Below, one piece after another: positions 24,271 through 32,471 of a stretch of 52,854 nucleotides of DNA (position 1 is its first letter; each line of letters opens with the position of its first letter). The position numbers were made by a program, and so were the translations under genes. The notes under the pieces were generated by a model. That model did no database searches. It was not told the DNA's origin and was given only the letters and a program-made list of their open reading frames with translations. Source of the stretch: Chloroflexota bacterium. GTDB taxonomy: Bacteria > Chloroflexota > Anaerolineae > UBA1429. The stretch covers positions 1 to 52,854 of the forward strand of contig JAAYAW010000097.1 in assembly GCA_012719135.1 (NCBI GenBank), read 5' to 3'.

Positions 24271-25365
24271 GTGCACAGCCTCGATCTTTCGGATGTCTAC
24301 ATCACCGTTTTGGCAGGTGGCTCGGGCACGCGCCTCTGGCCTCTCTCTCGCCGTGCCTCGCCCAAGCAGGTCTTGCCGCTGCTCGGCGAACACTCCTTGC
24401 TCCAAAGCACGGTGGATCGGATACGGCCGCTGATCCCGCCGGAGCGGATCTGCATCCTCACCGGCCCCGAACACGTTCCCTGGATCGCATCACAGTTGCC
24501 CGAAATCCCTCAAGAGAACGTGTTCGTTGAGCCCGCTCCCCGTGGCACGGCCCCTGCCCTCGGTCTCGCGGCGGTGCGACTGTTCGCGAGGTCCGGAGGA
24601 TCCGCCGTAATGGTCTCAGTACACGCCGACCACGTGGTAAAGGATGAAGAGGCCTTCCGCCGCGCTATCTGCGCCTCCACCGTCGTGGCGCGATGCGGTT
24701 CTCTGGTAACCGTGGGCATCGTTCCAACGGGCCCAGAGACGGGATTCGGATACATCGAACGTGGCGACTGGGCGGCTCGTGAGCAGGATGCGGACATCTA
24801 CCGAGTGGTGCGGTTCACAGAAAAGCCCGCCTACGATCGAGCGGTCGAGTTCCTGGCCACCGGACGCTACTACTGGAACTCGGGCTACTTTACCTGGACA
24901 CTGGAGCGCATTCTCTCCGAGTTTGAGCGACAACAGCCCGAGCTCAGGGAGCAGATAGACCGCGTCGGCCGTGCAGCCGACCCCCTTGGGCCTGAGGCGC
25001 GGGACGCCTGGGAAGCGATCAGACCCGTCAGCATCGACACCGGCATCATGGAGCATGCGGATAACGTCGCCGTGGTGCCCGTGGAGATGGGTTGGAGCGA
25101 TGTAGGGAGCTGGGCGGCGATATACGACGTTCTCGACAAGGATGAGCTGGGAAACGCGCAAATCGGCGGCACGGCGCTCAGTGTCGGATCGCGCAACAAT
25201 CTCGTTCACTCCACAGCCGGGCGTGCAATCGCTACCGTGGGCGTAGAGAACCTGGTCATCGTCGACACAGGGGACGCGCTCTTGGTGCTTCATCGCGACC
25301 ACGCGCAGGATGTCGGCAAGCTCGTGGAGACCCTGAGGCAATTGGGTCGGGACGACATCCTCTAG
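24271..25365 (+). CDS. manC: Mannose-1-phosphate guanylyltransferase
   Basis: Makes GDP-mannose from GTP and mannose 1-phosphate for glycan synthesis. 364 residues: nucleotide-binding LAGGSGTRLWPLSRRASPKQVLPL at the start (pyrophosphorylase signature, read as two motifs), FVEPAPRGTAPALGLAA, RFTEKPAYDRAVEFL, YYWNSGYFTWTLERIL and DVGSWAAIYDVL. It lacks the C-terminal isomerase domain of bifunctional enzymes. The GTG start follows AGGAGG by 7 nt, 21 nt after dprA. It is likely cotranscribed with cinA. GDP-mannose could feed the GT4 glycosyltransferase at 35570, but that link is an inference. Confidence 0.95.
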   Translation: MHSLDLSDVYITVLAGGSGTRLWPLSRRASPKQVLPLLGEHSLLQSTVDRIRPLIPPERICILTGPEHVPWIASQLPEIPQENVFVEPAPRGTAPALGLAAVRLFARSGGSAVMVSVHADHVVKDEEAFRRAICASTVVARCGSLVTVGIVPTGPETGFGYIERGDWAAREQDADIYRVVRFTEKPAYDRAVEFLATGRYYWNSGYFTWTLERILSEFERQQPELREQIDRVGRAADPLGPEARDAWEAIRPVSIDTGIMEHADNVAVVPVEMGWSDVGSWAAIYDVLDKDELGNAQIGGTALSVGSRNNLVHSTAGRAIATVGVENLVIVDTGDALLVLHRDHAQDVGKLVETLRQLGRDDIL

Positions 25366-25428
25366 CTGAGTCTGCGTATCCCTCTCAAGGGACCAGCAAG
25401 CGACACCTGGCGTGTAGGAGACGACACC

Positions 25429-26664
25429 GTGCAGGCAGAGATCGTTACCATCGGAACCGAGTTGCTCCTGGGCGAAATCGTGGACACCAACTCGGCGTGG
25501 ATCGCCCAACAACTCACCACTATCGGACTCAATCTGTACTATACAACTACCGTGGGTGACAACCTCACACGCATCACCGACGTCCTCACACGCGCTCTGG
25601 AGAGAGCCGATGTGGTGATCACCACCGGGGGGCTCGGCCCCACGGTTGATGACATGACGCGAGAGGGCGTGGCCGCTGCCACCGGGCGTGATCTGTACCT
25701 GGACGAGTCTCTTCTGGAGGAGATTCGCGCCATGTTCGGCCAGCGCGGACATCAGATGACCAGCAATAATGACCGCCAGGCACGCCTCCCACGGGGTGCA
25801 GAGATCATACACAACCCGGTAGGCACGGCGCCCTGCTTTGCAGTTGAGCAAGGGGACCGCTTGATCATCAGCCTGCCCGGCGTCCCTTCGGAGATGCGCT
25901 ACCTCATGGAGCACGAGGTCCTGCCTCTGCTCAAGCGGCGGTTCGGTCTGGCCGAGGTGATCAAGAGCCGCGTGGTCCGCACGTGTGGAATCGGGGAGAG
26001 CGCCGCGGATGCCTTGATCCCCGACCTCATGGTCCTGACCAACCCCTCCGTCGGCACCCGTGCCCACCCCGGACAGACGGACATCGTCATTACGGCCAAG
26101 GCGAACAGTGAGGCGGAGGCCGCGGCACTCATCGCGCCCGTGGAGGCTCAGATCCGCGAGCGCCTCGGGTTTCGCGTCTTTGGCGTGGATCAGGATACGA
26201 TCGCGGGAGCGGTCGCACGGGATCTCGCCACCACGGGGCTCAGCCTGGCTCTGGTGGAACTGACCACAGAAGGCGAACTCGCTCAGCAGATGGCCGATGC
26301 GTCTCGAGCGCACCGTGGAACGTTCGGTGGCGCTCTGGTGGTTTCCGATCAGAGCGCACTTGTCCGCGGGCTCTCACTGGAAGAGCCTCTCGATGACGCT
26401 TTCCCCAGCCAATCCTGGGCCGATAGCGCGGCTTCCGCGGCCCGCGCTCGATTCGGTGCGGACCTCGCGCTGGCCATCTTGGGCCCGCTCAACCCGGGCT
26501 CGCCCGATGCGGGCGAGGCCTACCTTGCACTGGCTACACCGGACGGAATCCGCGCTGGCGAAGCCCGTCGCACGCGAGAGGGTACGATCGGGCGATGGTC
26601 ACTAATCTACGCCGGGATGGATCTGGTTCGCGCATACCTCCTCGCCGGCAACAAGCAGCACTGA
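25429..26664 (+). CDS. cinA: CinA-family protein with a degenerate deamidase domain
   Basis: 411 residues. The N-terminal MoCF-like domain (1-165) is well kept: IGTELLLGEIVDTNSAWIA, VITTGGLGPTVDDMTRE, SLPGVPSEMRYLMEHEV. The C-terminal part (about 255-411) corresponds to the PncC-type nicotinamide-nucleotide deamidase domain by length and position. However, the usual catalytic ESCTGG is replaced by VELTTEGELA and the usual TGIAGPGG loop by ILGPLNPGSPD. It may thus keep the ADP-ribose pyrophosphatase half and have lost deamidase activity. GTG start after GTAGGAGA. It sits in the ffh-dprA-manC run and next to a phosphoesterase. Confidence 0.92.
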   Translation: MQAEIVTIGTELLLGEIVDTNSAWIAQQLTTIGLNLYYTTTVGDNLTRITDVLTRALERADVVITTGGLGPTVDDMTREGVAAATGRDLYLDESLLEEIRAMFGQRGHQMTSNNDRQARLPRGAEIIHNPVGTAPCFAVEQGDRLIISLPGVPSEMRYLMEHEVLPLLKRRFGLAEVIKSRVVRTCGIGESAADALIPDLMVLTNPSVGTRAHPGQTDIVITAKANSEAEAAALIAPVEAQIRERLGFRVFGVDQDTIAGAVARDLATTGLSLALVELTTEGELAQQMADASRAHRGTFGGALVVSDQSALVRGLSLEEPLDDAFPSQSWADSAASAARARFGADLALAILGPLNPGSPDAGEAYLALATPDGIRAGEARRTREGTIGRWSLIYAGMDLVRAYLLAGNKQH

Positions 26665-26677
26665 GAGGGTAGCAGCC

Positions 26678-27163
26678 ATGAGGCTTGGCATACTGAGCGA
26701 CATCCACGACAACATATGGGCGCTGGGAACTGCGTTGGGCCTGCTTAAGGATTGCGATGCCCTGCTTTGTCTCGGAGATATTTGCTCTCCATTCACAATG
26801 GTTTCCATCGGCGAGGGCTTTGAAGGGCCGATTCACGTAGTGTGGGGAAACAACGATGGCGATCGGTTGCATGCGGCTCACAGTGTGGAGCGTTTGGGCC
26901 GCGTGACCTTTCATGGTGAGTTGGGCGAGCTGGAGCTGGGCGGTCAACGCGTCGCCATCACGCACTGGCCGGATATCGGCCAGGCTCTCGCCCGTGGCGG
27001 GACCTACGATCTCGTATGTCATGGTCACAACCACAGGCGGAGCGTCGCGTCGTTCGAGCGCACGACGCTCCTGAACCCGGGCGAGGTCATGGGGCGTTTC
27101 GGAGAGCGCAGTGTCGCCGAGTATGACACGTCCACACGTGCAGCGAACCTGCTGCTGTTCTGA
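26678..27163 (+). CDS. YfcE/MJ0936-type metallophosphoesterase
   Basis: 161 residues of the small calcineurin-like phosphoesterase family. The metal-site motifs appear in order: ILSDIHDNIWAL (D-x-H), CLGDICSP (G-D), VWGNNDGDR (G-N-x-D), ITHWPDIGQ and VCHGHNHRRSV (G-H-x-H). Relatives hydrolyse phosphodiesters such as cyclic nucleotides or model substrates. It begins 13 nt after cinA and ends at a strong terminator, so it closes the ffh operon. The natural substrate is not readable. Confidence 0.92.
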   Translation: MRLGILSDIHDNIWALGTALGLLKDCDALLCLGDICSPFTMVSIGEGFEGPIHVVWGNNDGDRLHAAHSVERLGRVTFHGELGELELGGQRVAITHWPDIGQALARGGTYDLVCHGHNHRRSVASFERTTLLNPGEVMGRFGERSVAEYDTSTRAANLLLF

Positions 27164-27180
27164 GCCACGTGCGTGTAGCA

Positions 27181-27216
27181 CCGGGGATCCGCCGTGGACG
27201 GCGAATCCCCGGTTTT
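27181..27216 (+). terminator. Strong intrinsic terminator of the ffh operon
   Basis: A 13-bp stem with one mismatch (27181-27193 with 27200-27212) and a 6-nt loop, followed by TTTT (27213-27216). Confidence 0.9.
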
Positions 27217-27245
27217 CGTGCCAGGTTGTGTTCTACCTGCGCAAC

Positions 27246-27263
27246 CGCGAATGGTCATTCGCG
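27246..27263. promoter_or_regulatory. Perfect palindrome upstream of the sigma-factor gene (candidate operator)
   Basis: CGCGAATG and CATTCGCG form a perfect 8-bp inverted repeat around GT. It is in the short gap between the terminator and the sigma gene, where the promoter must lie. I do not see a convincing sigma-70 pair; GCAACC (27241) could be an ECF-like -35 but this is weak. There is no T tract, so it is not a terminator. Confidence 0.5.
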
Positions 27264-27314
27264 TAGAGTATGGTGAACGGAGACGCGGTTGGATCTCGGG
27301 GAGGCAATGTTGGG

Positions 27315-27947
27315 GTGGCGTCCGTTGATGACGAGCGCCTGTGGGTACTGCGTGCCCAACAGGGCGACCAGGAAGCGTTTGCGAACCTAGTCGAAGCGTA
27401 TCAGCGTCCGGTGTACAGCCTCGCGTATCGCATGTTGGGGAATCCTAGCGATGCCGAAGATGCTGCGCAGGAGGTGTTCGTACGCGCATTTACGCACATG
27501 GAGAGTTACGATGCCACGCGCAAGTTCTCATCCTGGATTCTCTCCATCGCCTCCCACTACTGTATTGACCGGCTTCGGCGGGGGCACGGGCGCCAGGTCT
27601 CGCTTGACGACATGGAGCCCGATCGATGGCTCCCGGACACGGCCCCCGCTCCGGAGAGCGAGGCCATGGACCGCGATCGCGAGGAACAGATACGTCGACT
27701 GCTGGCGCTGCTGCCAGAACAGCACCGGCTCGTGATCATACTGAGATACTGGCACGATTTATCGTATGAGGAGATCGCCCAAGTGACATCCACGACCGAG
27801 AGTGCCGTCAAATCCCGTCTGCACAGGGCTCGTGAGGCCATGGCCGAGGCCCTGGCCGCGGACAGGGAAGCGGCTGCCCTTCCTCGGGCAGAGGATCAAG
27901 TCTTGGCGGAAAGGAACAGGAGCCATGCCCTATATCGGGCCATCTGA
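27315..27947 (+). CDS. ECF-type RNA polymerase sigma factor (SigW-like)
   Basis: 210 residues with sigma region 2 (about 10-90: GDQEAFANLVEAYQRPVYSL, NPSDAEDAAQEVFVRAF, FSSWILSIASHYCIDRLRR) and region 4 (about 125-180: LLALLPEQHRLVIILRYW, SYEEIAQVTSTTESAVKSRLHRARE). Regions 1 and 3 are absent, as in ECF factors. The GTG at 27315 is preferred because GGGGAGG (27298-27304) lies 10 nt before it; an in-frame ATG at 27270 has no Shine-Dalgarno. The 3' end overlaps the next gene by 23 nt, which suggests coupled translation with a membrane-bound anti-sigma factor. The regulon is unknown. Confidence 0.93.
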   Translation: MASVDDERLWVLRAQQGDQEAFANLVEAYQRPVYSLAYRMLGNPSDAEDAAQEVFVRAFTHMESYDATRKFSSWILSIASHYCIDRLRRGHGRQVSLDDMEPDRWLPDTAPAPESEAMDRDREEQIRRLLALLPEQHRLVIILRYWHDLSYEEIAQVTSTTESAVKSRLHRAREAMAEALAADREAAALPRAEDQVLAERNRSHALYRAI

Positions 27948-28473
27948 GACCGTCCAGGAGAGTGCGCGGCGGACACGCCGGCTGTACGGGCGTTCGACCT
28001 CGGTGAGGCCTGTGAGCGCCGAGTCTCTTGGCGTCACCGCCGAGAGCGCTGCCGAACTGGATACCCTCCTGGCTTCGGTGACGCTAGTCGATCCTCCGCC
28101 ATCGTTCGCCATCCGGGCCATGGCACGCGTGGAGCAGAGCAGGCGGCGAATGCGAGCACTACGAATTATCCGTATTGGGCTCGCGCTAGTTGTGCTCGCG
28201 GCTGGCCTGGCGGCAGGGACCGGCATGCTGGTCACCGCACTGCGATCCGCCGATCCGCAGATCGTCAACGGGTTGGCGCGTATCCTGTCACAACTGGCCG
28301 CGATCCCGGGCGCCGTACTGCTCGCCATCCGGGTGATCGTGCGAACGCTGCCCGGACATCCCACCGCGCTACTGGCCGCATGGGCTGCCGTAGCCATCCT
28401 CGTTGGAGGCCTTTGGATCAAGGCGCTCGCCGCTGCCCAGCCAGATGGGCTCCGTATCCGCCAGCGCGCCTAG
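27925..28473 (+). CDS. Putative membrane anti-sigma factor
   Basis: 182 residues. A basic cytoplasmic N-terminus of about 75 residues is followed by two hydrophobic segments (about 79-101 and 125-175, the latter possibly two helices). It has no H-x3-C-x2-C zinc motif, so it is not a classical ZAS-domain anti-sigma factor. The assignment rests on position: it overlaps the sigma gene by 23 nt, with AGGAG before its ATG, and has the usual cytoplasmic-head/membrane layout. It could instead be an accessory membrane protein. Confidence 0.6.
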   Translation: MPYIGPSETVQESARRTRRLYGRSTSVRPVSAESLGVTAESAAELDTLLASVTLVDPPPSFAIRAMARVEQSRRRMRALRIIRIGLALVVLAAGLAAGTGMLVTALRSADPQIVNGLARILSQLAAIPGAVLLAIRVIVRTLPGHPTALLAAWAAVAILVGGLWIKALAAAQPDGLRIRQRA

Positions 28474-28515
28474 GGGAACACAGTTGACCCGAACACGGGG
28501 CAATCGGAGGTATTG

Positions 28516-29655
28516 ATGTATTCGAGGCTCAGAACATACATGGTCGTCGTTATTCTGCTAATGGCATCCAGCCTGATGCCAGTATCCGCCGACTCCGGTG
28601 ACATATCGCTTTTTGGACAGAGCCTGGTGATCAGATCGGGAGAGCGGATCGCCGGTAACGCCTCCGTCGTGGGAGGCTCTGCAGAGATCCAGGCGGGAGG
28701 AACACTCACCGGTGACCTCGCTGTCGTGGGGGGCAATGTCCGCATCGCGGGCACCGTCGAAGGCGCAGTGGTCGTCATCGGCGGCAAGCTGGAACTGGAT
28801 GGCACAGCCCGGATCGTGGGCGACCTCGTAGCCATGGGTGAGTTCGTTCGGGATCCCGATGCACAGGTGATTGGGAACGTCGTCGCGGGGGCTGAGGCCA
28901 CCGGGCGCATGGCACAGCTTGGCAGTGCCTTGCGAGGCGACCTTGGCGCAACGCCGCCGCTGATAGATCGAGCGTCCGAATCGGCTCCGGTGCTTACTCT
29001 GAAGCGGATCCTCGGATGGATTGGTGGCTTGATGGTTCTGCTGGTCATTGGCGTCGTTGCAGCCTTCGTCTTCCCCGGACCCATCGATCACATGGGCGAC
29101 GTGATGTCGCGGTCGTCGATGCTCTGTCTGGGCATGGGGGTACTCACTCTCGTGGCCGCGTCTATCCTGATGCCCCTCCTGACGATCATCATTGTGGGCA
29201 TACCTGTCGTCATGGTGCTGGGCGTAGCTCTGGCACTGGGATGCCTCCTGGGCTGGATCGCATCGGCTGCCGTCGTAGGCGACAGAGTCGTGCGGGCCAC
29301 TTCGGGCTTTGGCCGAGGCGGCAGAGTGGCGGTAGGCATTGTGCTGCTCACACTCATCGGGCGCATACCCTGCCTTGGCGGGCTGGCCACCTTGCTGGCG
29401 GTGTGTTGGGGCCTCGGCTCGGTGGTGTTGACCCGCTTTGGCACCAGTGAAGAGCGGATCTGGGCCCCCTTTGCCTCACTGGCCGGCGATGCTGCGGCTT
29501 CGGCGGCGCCCCAGTCACCGCCTGAGAAGCCGGCGTACCCGTCCCCAGCGGCGAGCCACACCGAAGCAGCCACAGTCGAGCCTACGGCAAAGGACGACAC
29601 CAGACCGCTGGATGACTCCGATCTGGATTCCGAAATGGACGAATATACGGGTTAG
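28516..29655 (+). CDS. Bactofilin-like polymer-forming membrane protein
   Basis: 379 residues. A signal peptide or signal anchor (about 7-25, ending near SADSGD) is followed by right-handed beta-helix repeats (about 30-115) of the polymer-forming cytoskeletal (bactofilin) type: GNASVVGGSAEIQAG, GDLAVVGGNVRIAG, GAVVVIGGKLELDG, GDLVAMGEFV. Four or more membrane helices (about 158-320) follow, then a Pro/Ala-rich acidic tail. With a signal sequence the beta-helix would face outside, unlike cytosolic bactofilins. GGAGGT precedes the ATG at 28516. It is the third gene of the sigma-factor transcript and ends at a strong terminator. Confidence 0.85.
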   Translation: MYSRLRTYMVVVILLMASSLMPVSADSGDISLFGQSLVIRSGERIAGNASVVGGSAEIQAGGTLTGDLAVVGGNVRIAGTVEGAVVVIGGKLELDGTARIVGDLVAMGEFVRDPDAQVIGNVVAGAEATGRMAQLGSALRGDLGATPPLIDRASESAPVLTLKRILGWIGGLMVLLVIGVVAAFVFPGPIDHMGDVMSRSSMLCLGMGVLTLVAASILMPLLTIIIVGIPVVMVLGVALALGCLLGWIASAAVVGDRVVRATSGFGRGGRVAVGIVLLTLIGRIPCLGGLATLLAVCWGLGSVVLTRFGTSEERIWAPFASLAGDAAASAAPQSPPEKPAYPSPAASHTEAATVEPTAKDDTRPLDDSDLDSEMDEYTG

Positions 29656-29680
29656 GGCGCCAAGTTTTACGCCAATCATA

Positions 29681-29710
29681 GAGGAGGCGGGCGTGCCCGC
29701 CTCCTCTTTT
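29681..29710 (+). terminator. Strong intrinsic terminator of the sigma/bactofilin transcript
   Basis: GAGGAGGCGGGC (29681-29692) pairs perfectly with 29695-29706, followed by TTTT and further T-rich sequence. Confidence 0.92.
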
Positions 29711-29802
29711 CGTTTGTTCGTGCTCTCGGCAGGCATTTGCATCGCCCCGCCTCGTCTCTGAACGCCGCCGGCGCCCCGGGCCAGGCTGAGATCACATGGT
29801 AC

Positions 29803-29831
29803 TTGCCGCCACGCGATCAAGACGGTAGAAT
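29803..29831 (+). promoter_or_regulatory. Promoter for trmD-rex
   Basis: TTGCCG (29803-29808), a 17-nt spacer, TAGAAT (29826-29831). The trmD ATG is only 20 nt downstream, so the leader is very short. Confidence 0.7.
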
Positions 29832-29851
29832 GCCATGATCGAAAGGAGCCC

Positions 29852-30640
29852 ATGCGTTTCGACATTTTTACGCTGTTCCCGGCGGTATTCGACGGCATCT
29901 TTGAGGAGAGCATCGTCCGCCGTGCCATCGACGCGGGCCTGGTGGAGATACACCGGCACAACATCCGAGACTATGCGCCAGGGAAGCACCGGGTGACCGA
30001 TGACCTCCCCTATGGTGGCGGCGGAGGTATGGTCCTCAAGCCCGAGCCGATAGGATACGCTCTCGAAGCTGTACTAGATGCTGACCTGCTTGCGGAGCAG
30101 AAGGCTACCGGCGATACGCAGATCCCGGTGCTGCTGATGAGCCCAGCGGGTCGCCGCTTTGACCAGCACATTGCTCAGTCGCTCGGGAGATTCGATCGCA
30201 TCGCGCTGATCTGCGGGCGCTATGAGGCGGTGGATGAGCGGGTCAGTGACCTCTTTGTGACGGACGAGTTGTCGCTGGGCGACTTTGTGCTTTCCGGCGG
30301 CGAGATCCCGGCGATGGCGATCGTTGAGGCCGTTACCAGACTGATTCCCGGGGTCCTCGGCGACATGCGCGCCCTTGTACAGGACTCGTTTTCCAGCGGC
30401 CTTCTGGAGCATCCCCAGTATACCCGTCCGCCCGAGTTCCGCGGGCAAGCTGTACCAGAAGTCCTTCTCAGTGGCGACCATGCGCGAGTGGAGCGCTGGC
30501 GCCGCGAGCGCTCGCTGGAGCGCACCTGGCGACGCCGTCCCGATCTCCTATCCTCGGTGGATTTGTCTACCTCTGACCGCTCGTGGCTTGGCATCGTTGA
30601 GGGCCGCGCTATCGTCAATGCACTGGATTCGCCCGAGTAG
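29852..30640 (+). CDS. trmD: tRNA (guanine-37-N1)-methyltransferase
   Basis: Methylates G37 next to the anticodon, preventing frameshifts. 262 residues with the SPOUT trefoil-knot motifs: [15 protein letters not shown] at the start, [58 protein letters not shown] and [20 protein letters not shown] precedes the ATG. It is usually beside rimM and rplS; here it has its own promoter and is paired with rex. Confidence 0.97.
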   Translation: MRFDIFTLFPAVFDGIFEESIVRRAIDAGLVEIHRHNIRDYAPGKHRVTDDLPYGGGGGMVLKPEPIGYALEAVLDADLLAEQKATGDTQIPVLLMSPAGRRFDQHIAQSLGRFDRIALICGRYEAVDERVSDLFVTDELSLGDFVLSGGEIPAMAIVEAVTRLIPGVLGDMRALVQDSFSSGLLEHPQYTRPPEFRGQAVPEVLLSGDHARVERWRRERSLERTWRRRPDLLSSVDLSTSDRSWLGIVEGRAIVNALDSPE

Positions 30641-30682
30641 TTGCCTGTCATAGCCAGCTCCCATCATACGGAGAGCGCCTAC

Positions 30683-31300
30683 ATGCCTCAGACTATGGTA
30701 CCGGATGTGGTCGTACGTCGCCTCCCGCTCTATCTGCAGGCCCTCAACCACCTTGCAGAGGCGGGCAGAACGCTGGTCTCTTCGACAGAACTTGGCGAGG
30801 CGGTCGGCGTCAGCTCGGCCCAGATACGCAAGGATCTATCGTTCTTTGGCGAGTTTGGCAGACCCGGGCTCGGTTACGAGATCCGGTACTTGATATCGGC
30901 ACTTCAGCGGATCCTGCAACTGGACAAAGACTGGCATATGGTGATCATCGGGGCGGGAGCCTTGGGGCACGCCCTGGCGAACTACCGCGGCTTTGAGGAT
31001 CATCGCTTTGCCATCGTCGGCGTATTCGATCACGATCCAGACCGAGTGGGCGCCCGGGTCGGTCGTCTGCTCGTCGAGCCGATGGAGCTACTGCCCAGCC
31101 GAATACGGGAAAACCATGTGGACATCGCGATCCTATCGGTACCGGCGCGTTCGGCCCAGGCCGTGGCAGATCAGGTCGTCGCCTGTGGCGTGCGCGCGAT
31201 TCTCAACTATGCCCCCATGGCACTCTCCACTCCCCAGGACGTGCACGTCACTTACATCGATCCAATCGCCCGCCTGCAGGCCATGACGTACTACCTCTAG
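30683..31300 (+). CDS. rex: Redox-sensing transcriptional repressor Rex
   Basis: 205 residues. The N-terminal winged helix carries TELGEAVGVSSAQIRKDLSFFGEFG (recognition helix with the family's QIRKDLS), followed by GxGYE-type hinge and a Rossmann domain with IIGAGALGHAL and VGVFDHDPDRVG. Rex senses the NADH/NAD+ ratio and represses fermentative or respiratory genes. The ATG at 30683 follows GGAGAG; an in-frame TTG at 30641 directly after the trmD stop is less likely. It is cotranscribed with trmD. I looked for TTGTGAA-type Rex sites nearby and saw none that were convincing. Confidence 0.96.
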   Translation: MPQTMVPDVVVRRLPLYLQALNHLAEAGRTLVSSTELGEAVGVSSAQIRKDLSFFGEFGRPGLGYEIRYLISALQRILQLDKDWHMVIIGAGALGHALANYRGFEDHRFAIVGVFDHDPDRVGARVGRLLVEPMELLPSRIRENHVDIAILSVPARSAQAVADQVVACGVRAILNYAPMALSTPQDVHVTYIDPIARLQAMTYYL

Positions 31301-31324
31301 GCTCCGCGCTGTGCCGGAATTGGA

Positions 31325-31350
31325 GACGCCGCCCGGGCATGGGCGGCGTC
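31325..31350. terminator. Bidirectional hairpin between rex and mreB
   Basis: GACGCCGCCC (31325-31334) and GGGCGGCGTC (31341-31350) form a perfect 10-bp stem with a 6-nt loop. No T tract on either side; its position between convergent genes supports termination. Confidence 0.6.
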
Positions 31351-31368
31351 GAGAAGGGACAGTCCGGC

Positions 31369-32370
31369 TCACACCGGGGCCAGAGACCGCCGGAGGATCG
31401 GCAGGTGCCGCAACGCTTCACCGGCGCCCAGCGCCGTGCAGAGCATGGCGTTCTCGGCTACATGGCAGGGGATACCAGTCTCCTGAGTGAGGTACCGATC
31501 CACGTTCCGAAGAAGCGCTCCTCCCCCGGAGAGCACCATCCCACGATCGATGATGTCCGAAGCCAGTTCCGGCGGTGTCTTTTCCAGAACCGACCGCACG
31601 GCCCCTGCCACGGCGGTCAACGGCTCGGAGAGAGCATCGGTGACTTCGGCCGACGTAACCGTGATCGTTCGCGGCAGTCCTGCGACGGTATCACGACCGC
31701 GAACCTCCATGGTGAGCGGCTCATCGAGCGGCAGGGCACTGCCGATGCTGATCTTGAGCTCCTCCGCCGTATGCTCTCCGATCATCAGGTTGTACTTGCG
31801 CCGGACATAGTTGGTGATCGCCATGTCAAAGCTGTTGCCAGCCACCCGCACAGAGCTGGATACCACGATGCCGAACATCGAGATCACCGCCGCCTCGCTG
31901 GCGCCGCCACCGATGTTTACGATCATGTTCCCGGAGGGTGTGCCGATCGGCATATCGGCGCCCAGAGCCGCCGCAAGCGGCTCGGGAAGAAGGTATGCGA
32001 CGCGCGCGCCTGCCTGTATGGCCGCATCCCGGACTGCGCGGCCCTCGACGCTCGTTACGCCCACGGGCACGCTGATCATGATCTCCGGCCGTCGCTCCAT
32101 GCGGCTGCACACCTTGGAGATAAAGTAGCGGAGCATTGCCTCGGTCACGACATAGTCCGCGATGACGCCGCTTCGCATCGGGCGCGCCACCTCGATGGTC
32201 TCCGGCGTTCTCCCCAGCATCGCGCGCGCTTCATTCCCAACGGCCAGAATCCGGTTGTCGCTGACGGAGATGGCCACCACGGAAGGCTCGTTCAGCACCA
32301 CGCCCTTGCCGCGTACATATACGATCACGTTGACCGTACCGAGATCAATGCCGATTTGCTTCCCGAACAT
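31369..32370 (-). CDS. mreB: Rod shape-determining protein MreB
   Basis: A bacterial actin that organises elongation-mode wall synthesis. 333 residues with actin-fold motifs: [25 protein letters not shown] (phosphate 1, here T-V-N where many have T-A-N), [42 protein letters not shown] (phosphate 2) and [12 protein letters not shown] (adenosine motif). It has its own promoter (32406-32434). mreC, mreD and rodA are not beside it, unlike the usual mreBCD cluster. The upstream gene encodes a membrane coiled-coil protein. Confidence 0.95.
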   Translation of the reverse strand: MFGKQIGIDLGTVNVIVYVRGKGVVLNEPSVVAISVSDNRILAVGNEARAMLGRTPETIEVARPMRSGVIADYVVTEAMLRYFISKVCSRMERRPEIMISVPVGVTSVEGRAVRDAAIQAGARVAYLLPEPLAAALGADMPIGTPSGNMIVNIGGGASEAAVISMFGIVVSSSVRVAGNSFDMAITNYVRRKYNLMIGEHTAEELKISIGSALPLDEPLTMEVRGRDTVAGLPRTITVTSAEVTDALSEPLTAVAGAVRSVLEKTPPELASDIIDRGMVLSGGGALLRNVDRYLTQETGIPCHVAENAMLCTALGAGEALRHLPILRRSLAPV

Positions 32371-32405
32371 CCAGCCTCCCGCCGCTTTGGACTGCTATCT
32401 GGCGC

Positions 32406-32434
32406 ATATTAGCATAAACAACAGGGTGGGCCAA
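32406..32434 (-). promoter_or_regulatory. Promoter for mreB
   Basis: On the minus strand, TTGGCC (32429-32434), a 17-nt spacer ending in TGC, and TAATAT (32406-32411), that is, an extended -10. The ATG lies about 36 nt downstream. Confidence 0.65.
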
Positions 32435-32471
32435 CTGGCCGCGGCCACGCCGGCTGCCATCGTCCGTTCGG

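Noticed and set aside
24616-26313. Very long minus-strand frame
   Set aside because: Antisense to manC and cinA, both with full motifs.
30641-30682. TTG at 30641 as the rex start
   Set aside because: It gives a non-conserved 14-residue extension and lacks a Shine-Dalgarno, while the ATG at 30683 follows GGAGAG.
31339-32412. Plus-strand frame
   Set aside because: Antisense to mreB; His/Arg-rich shadow without motifs.
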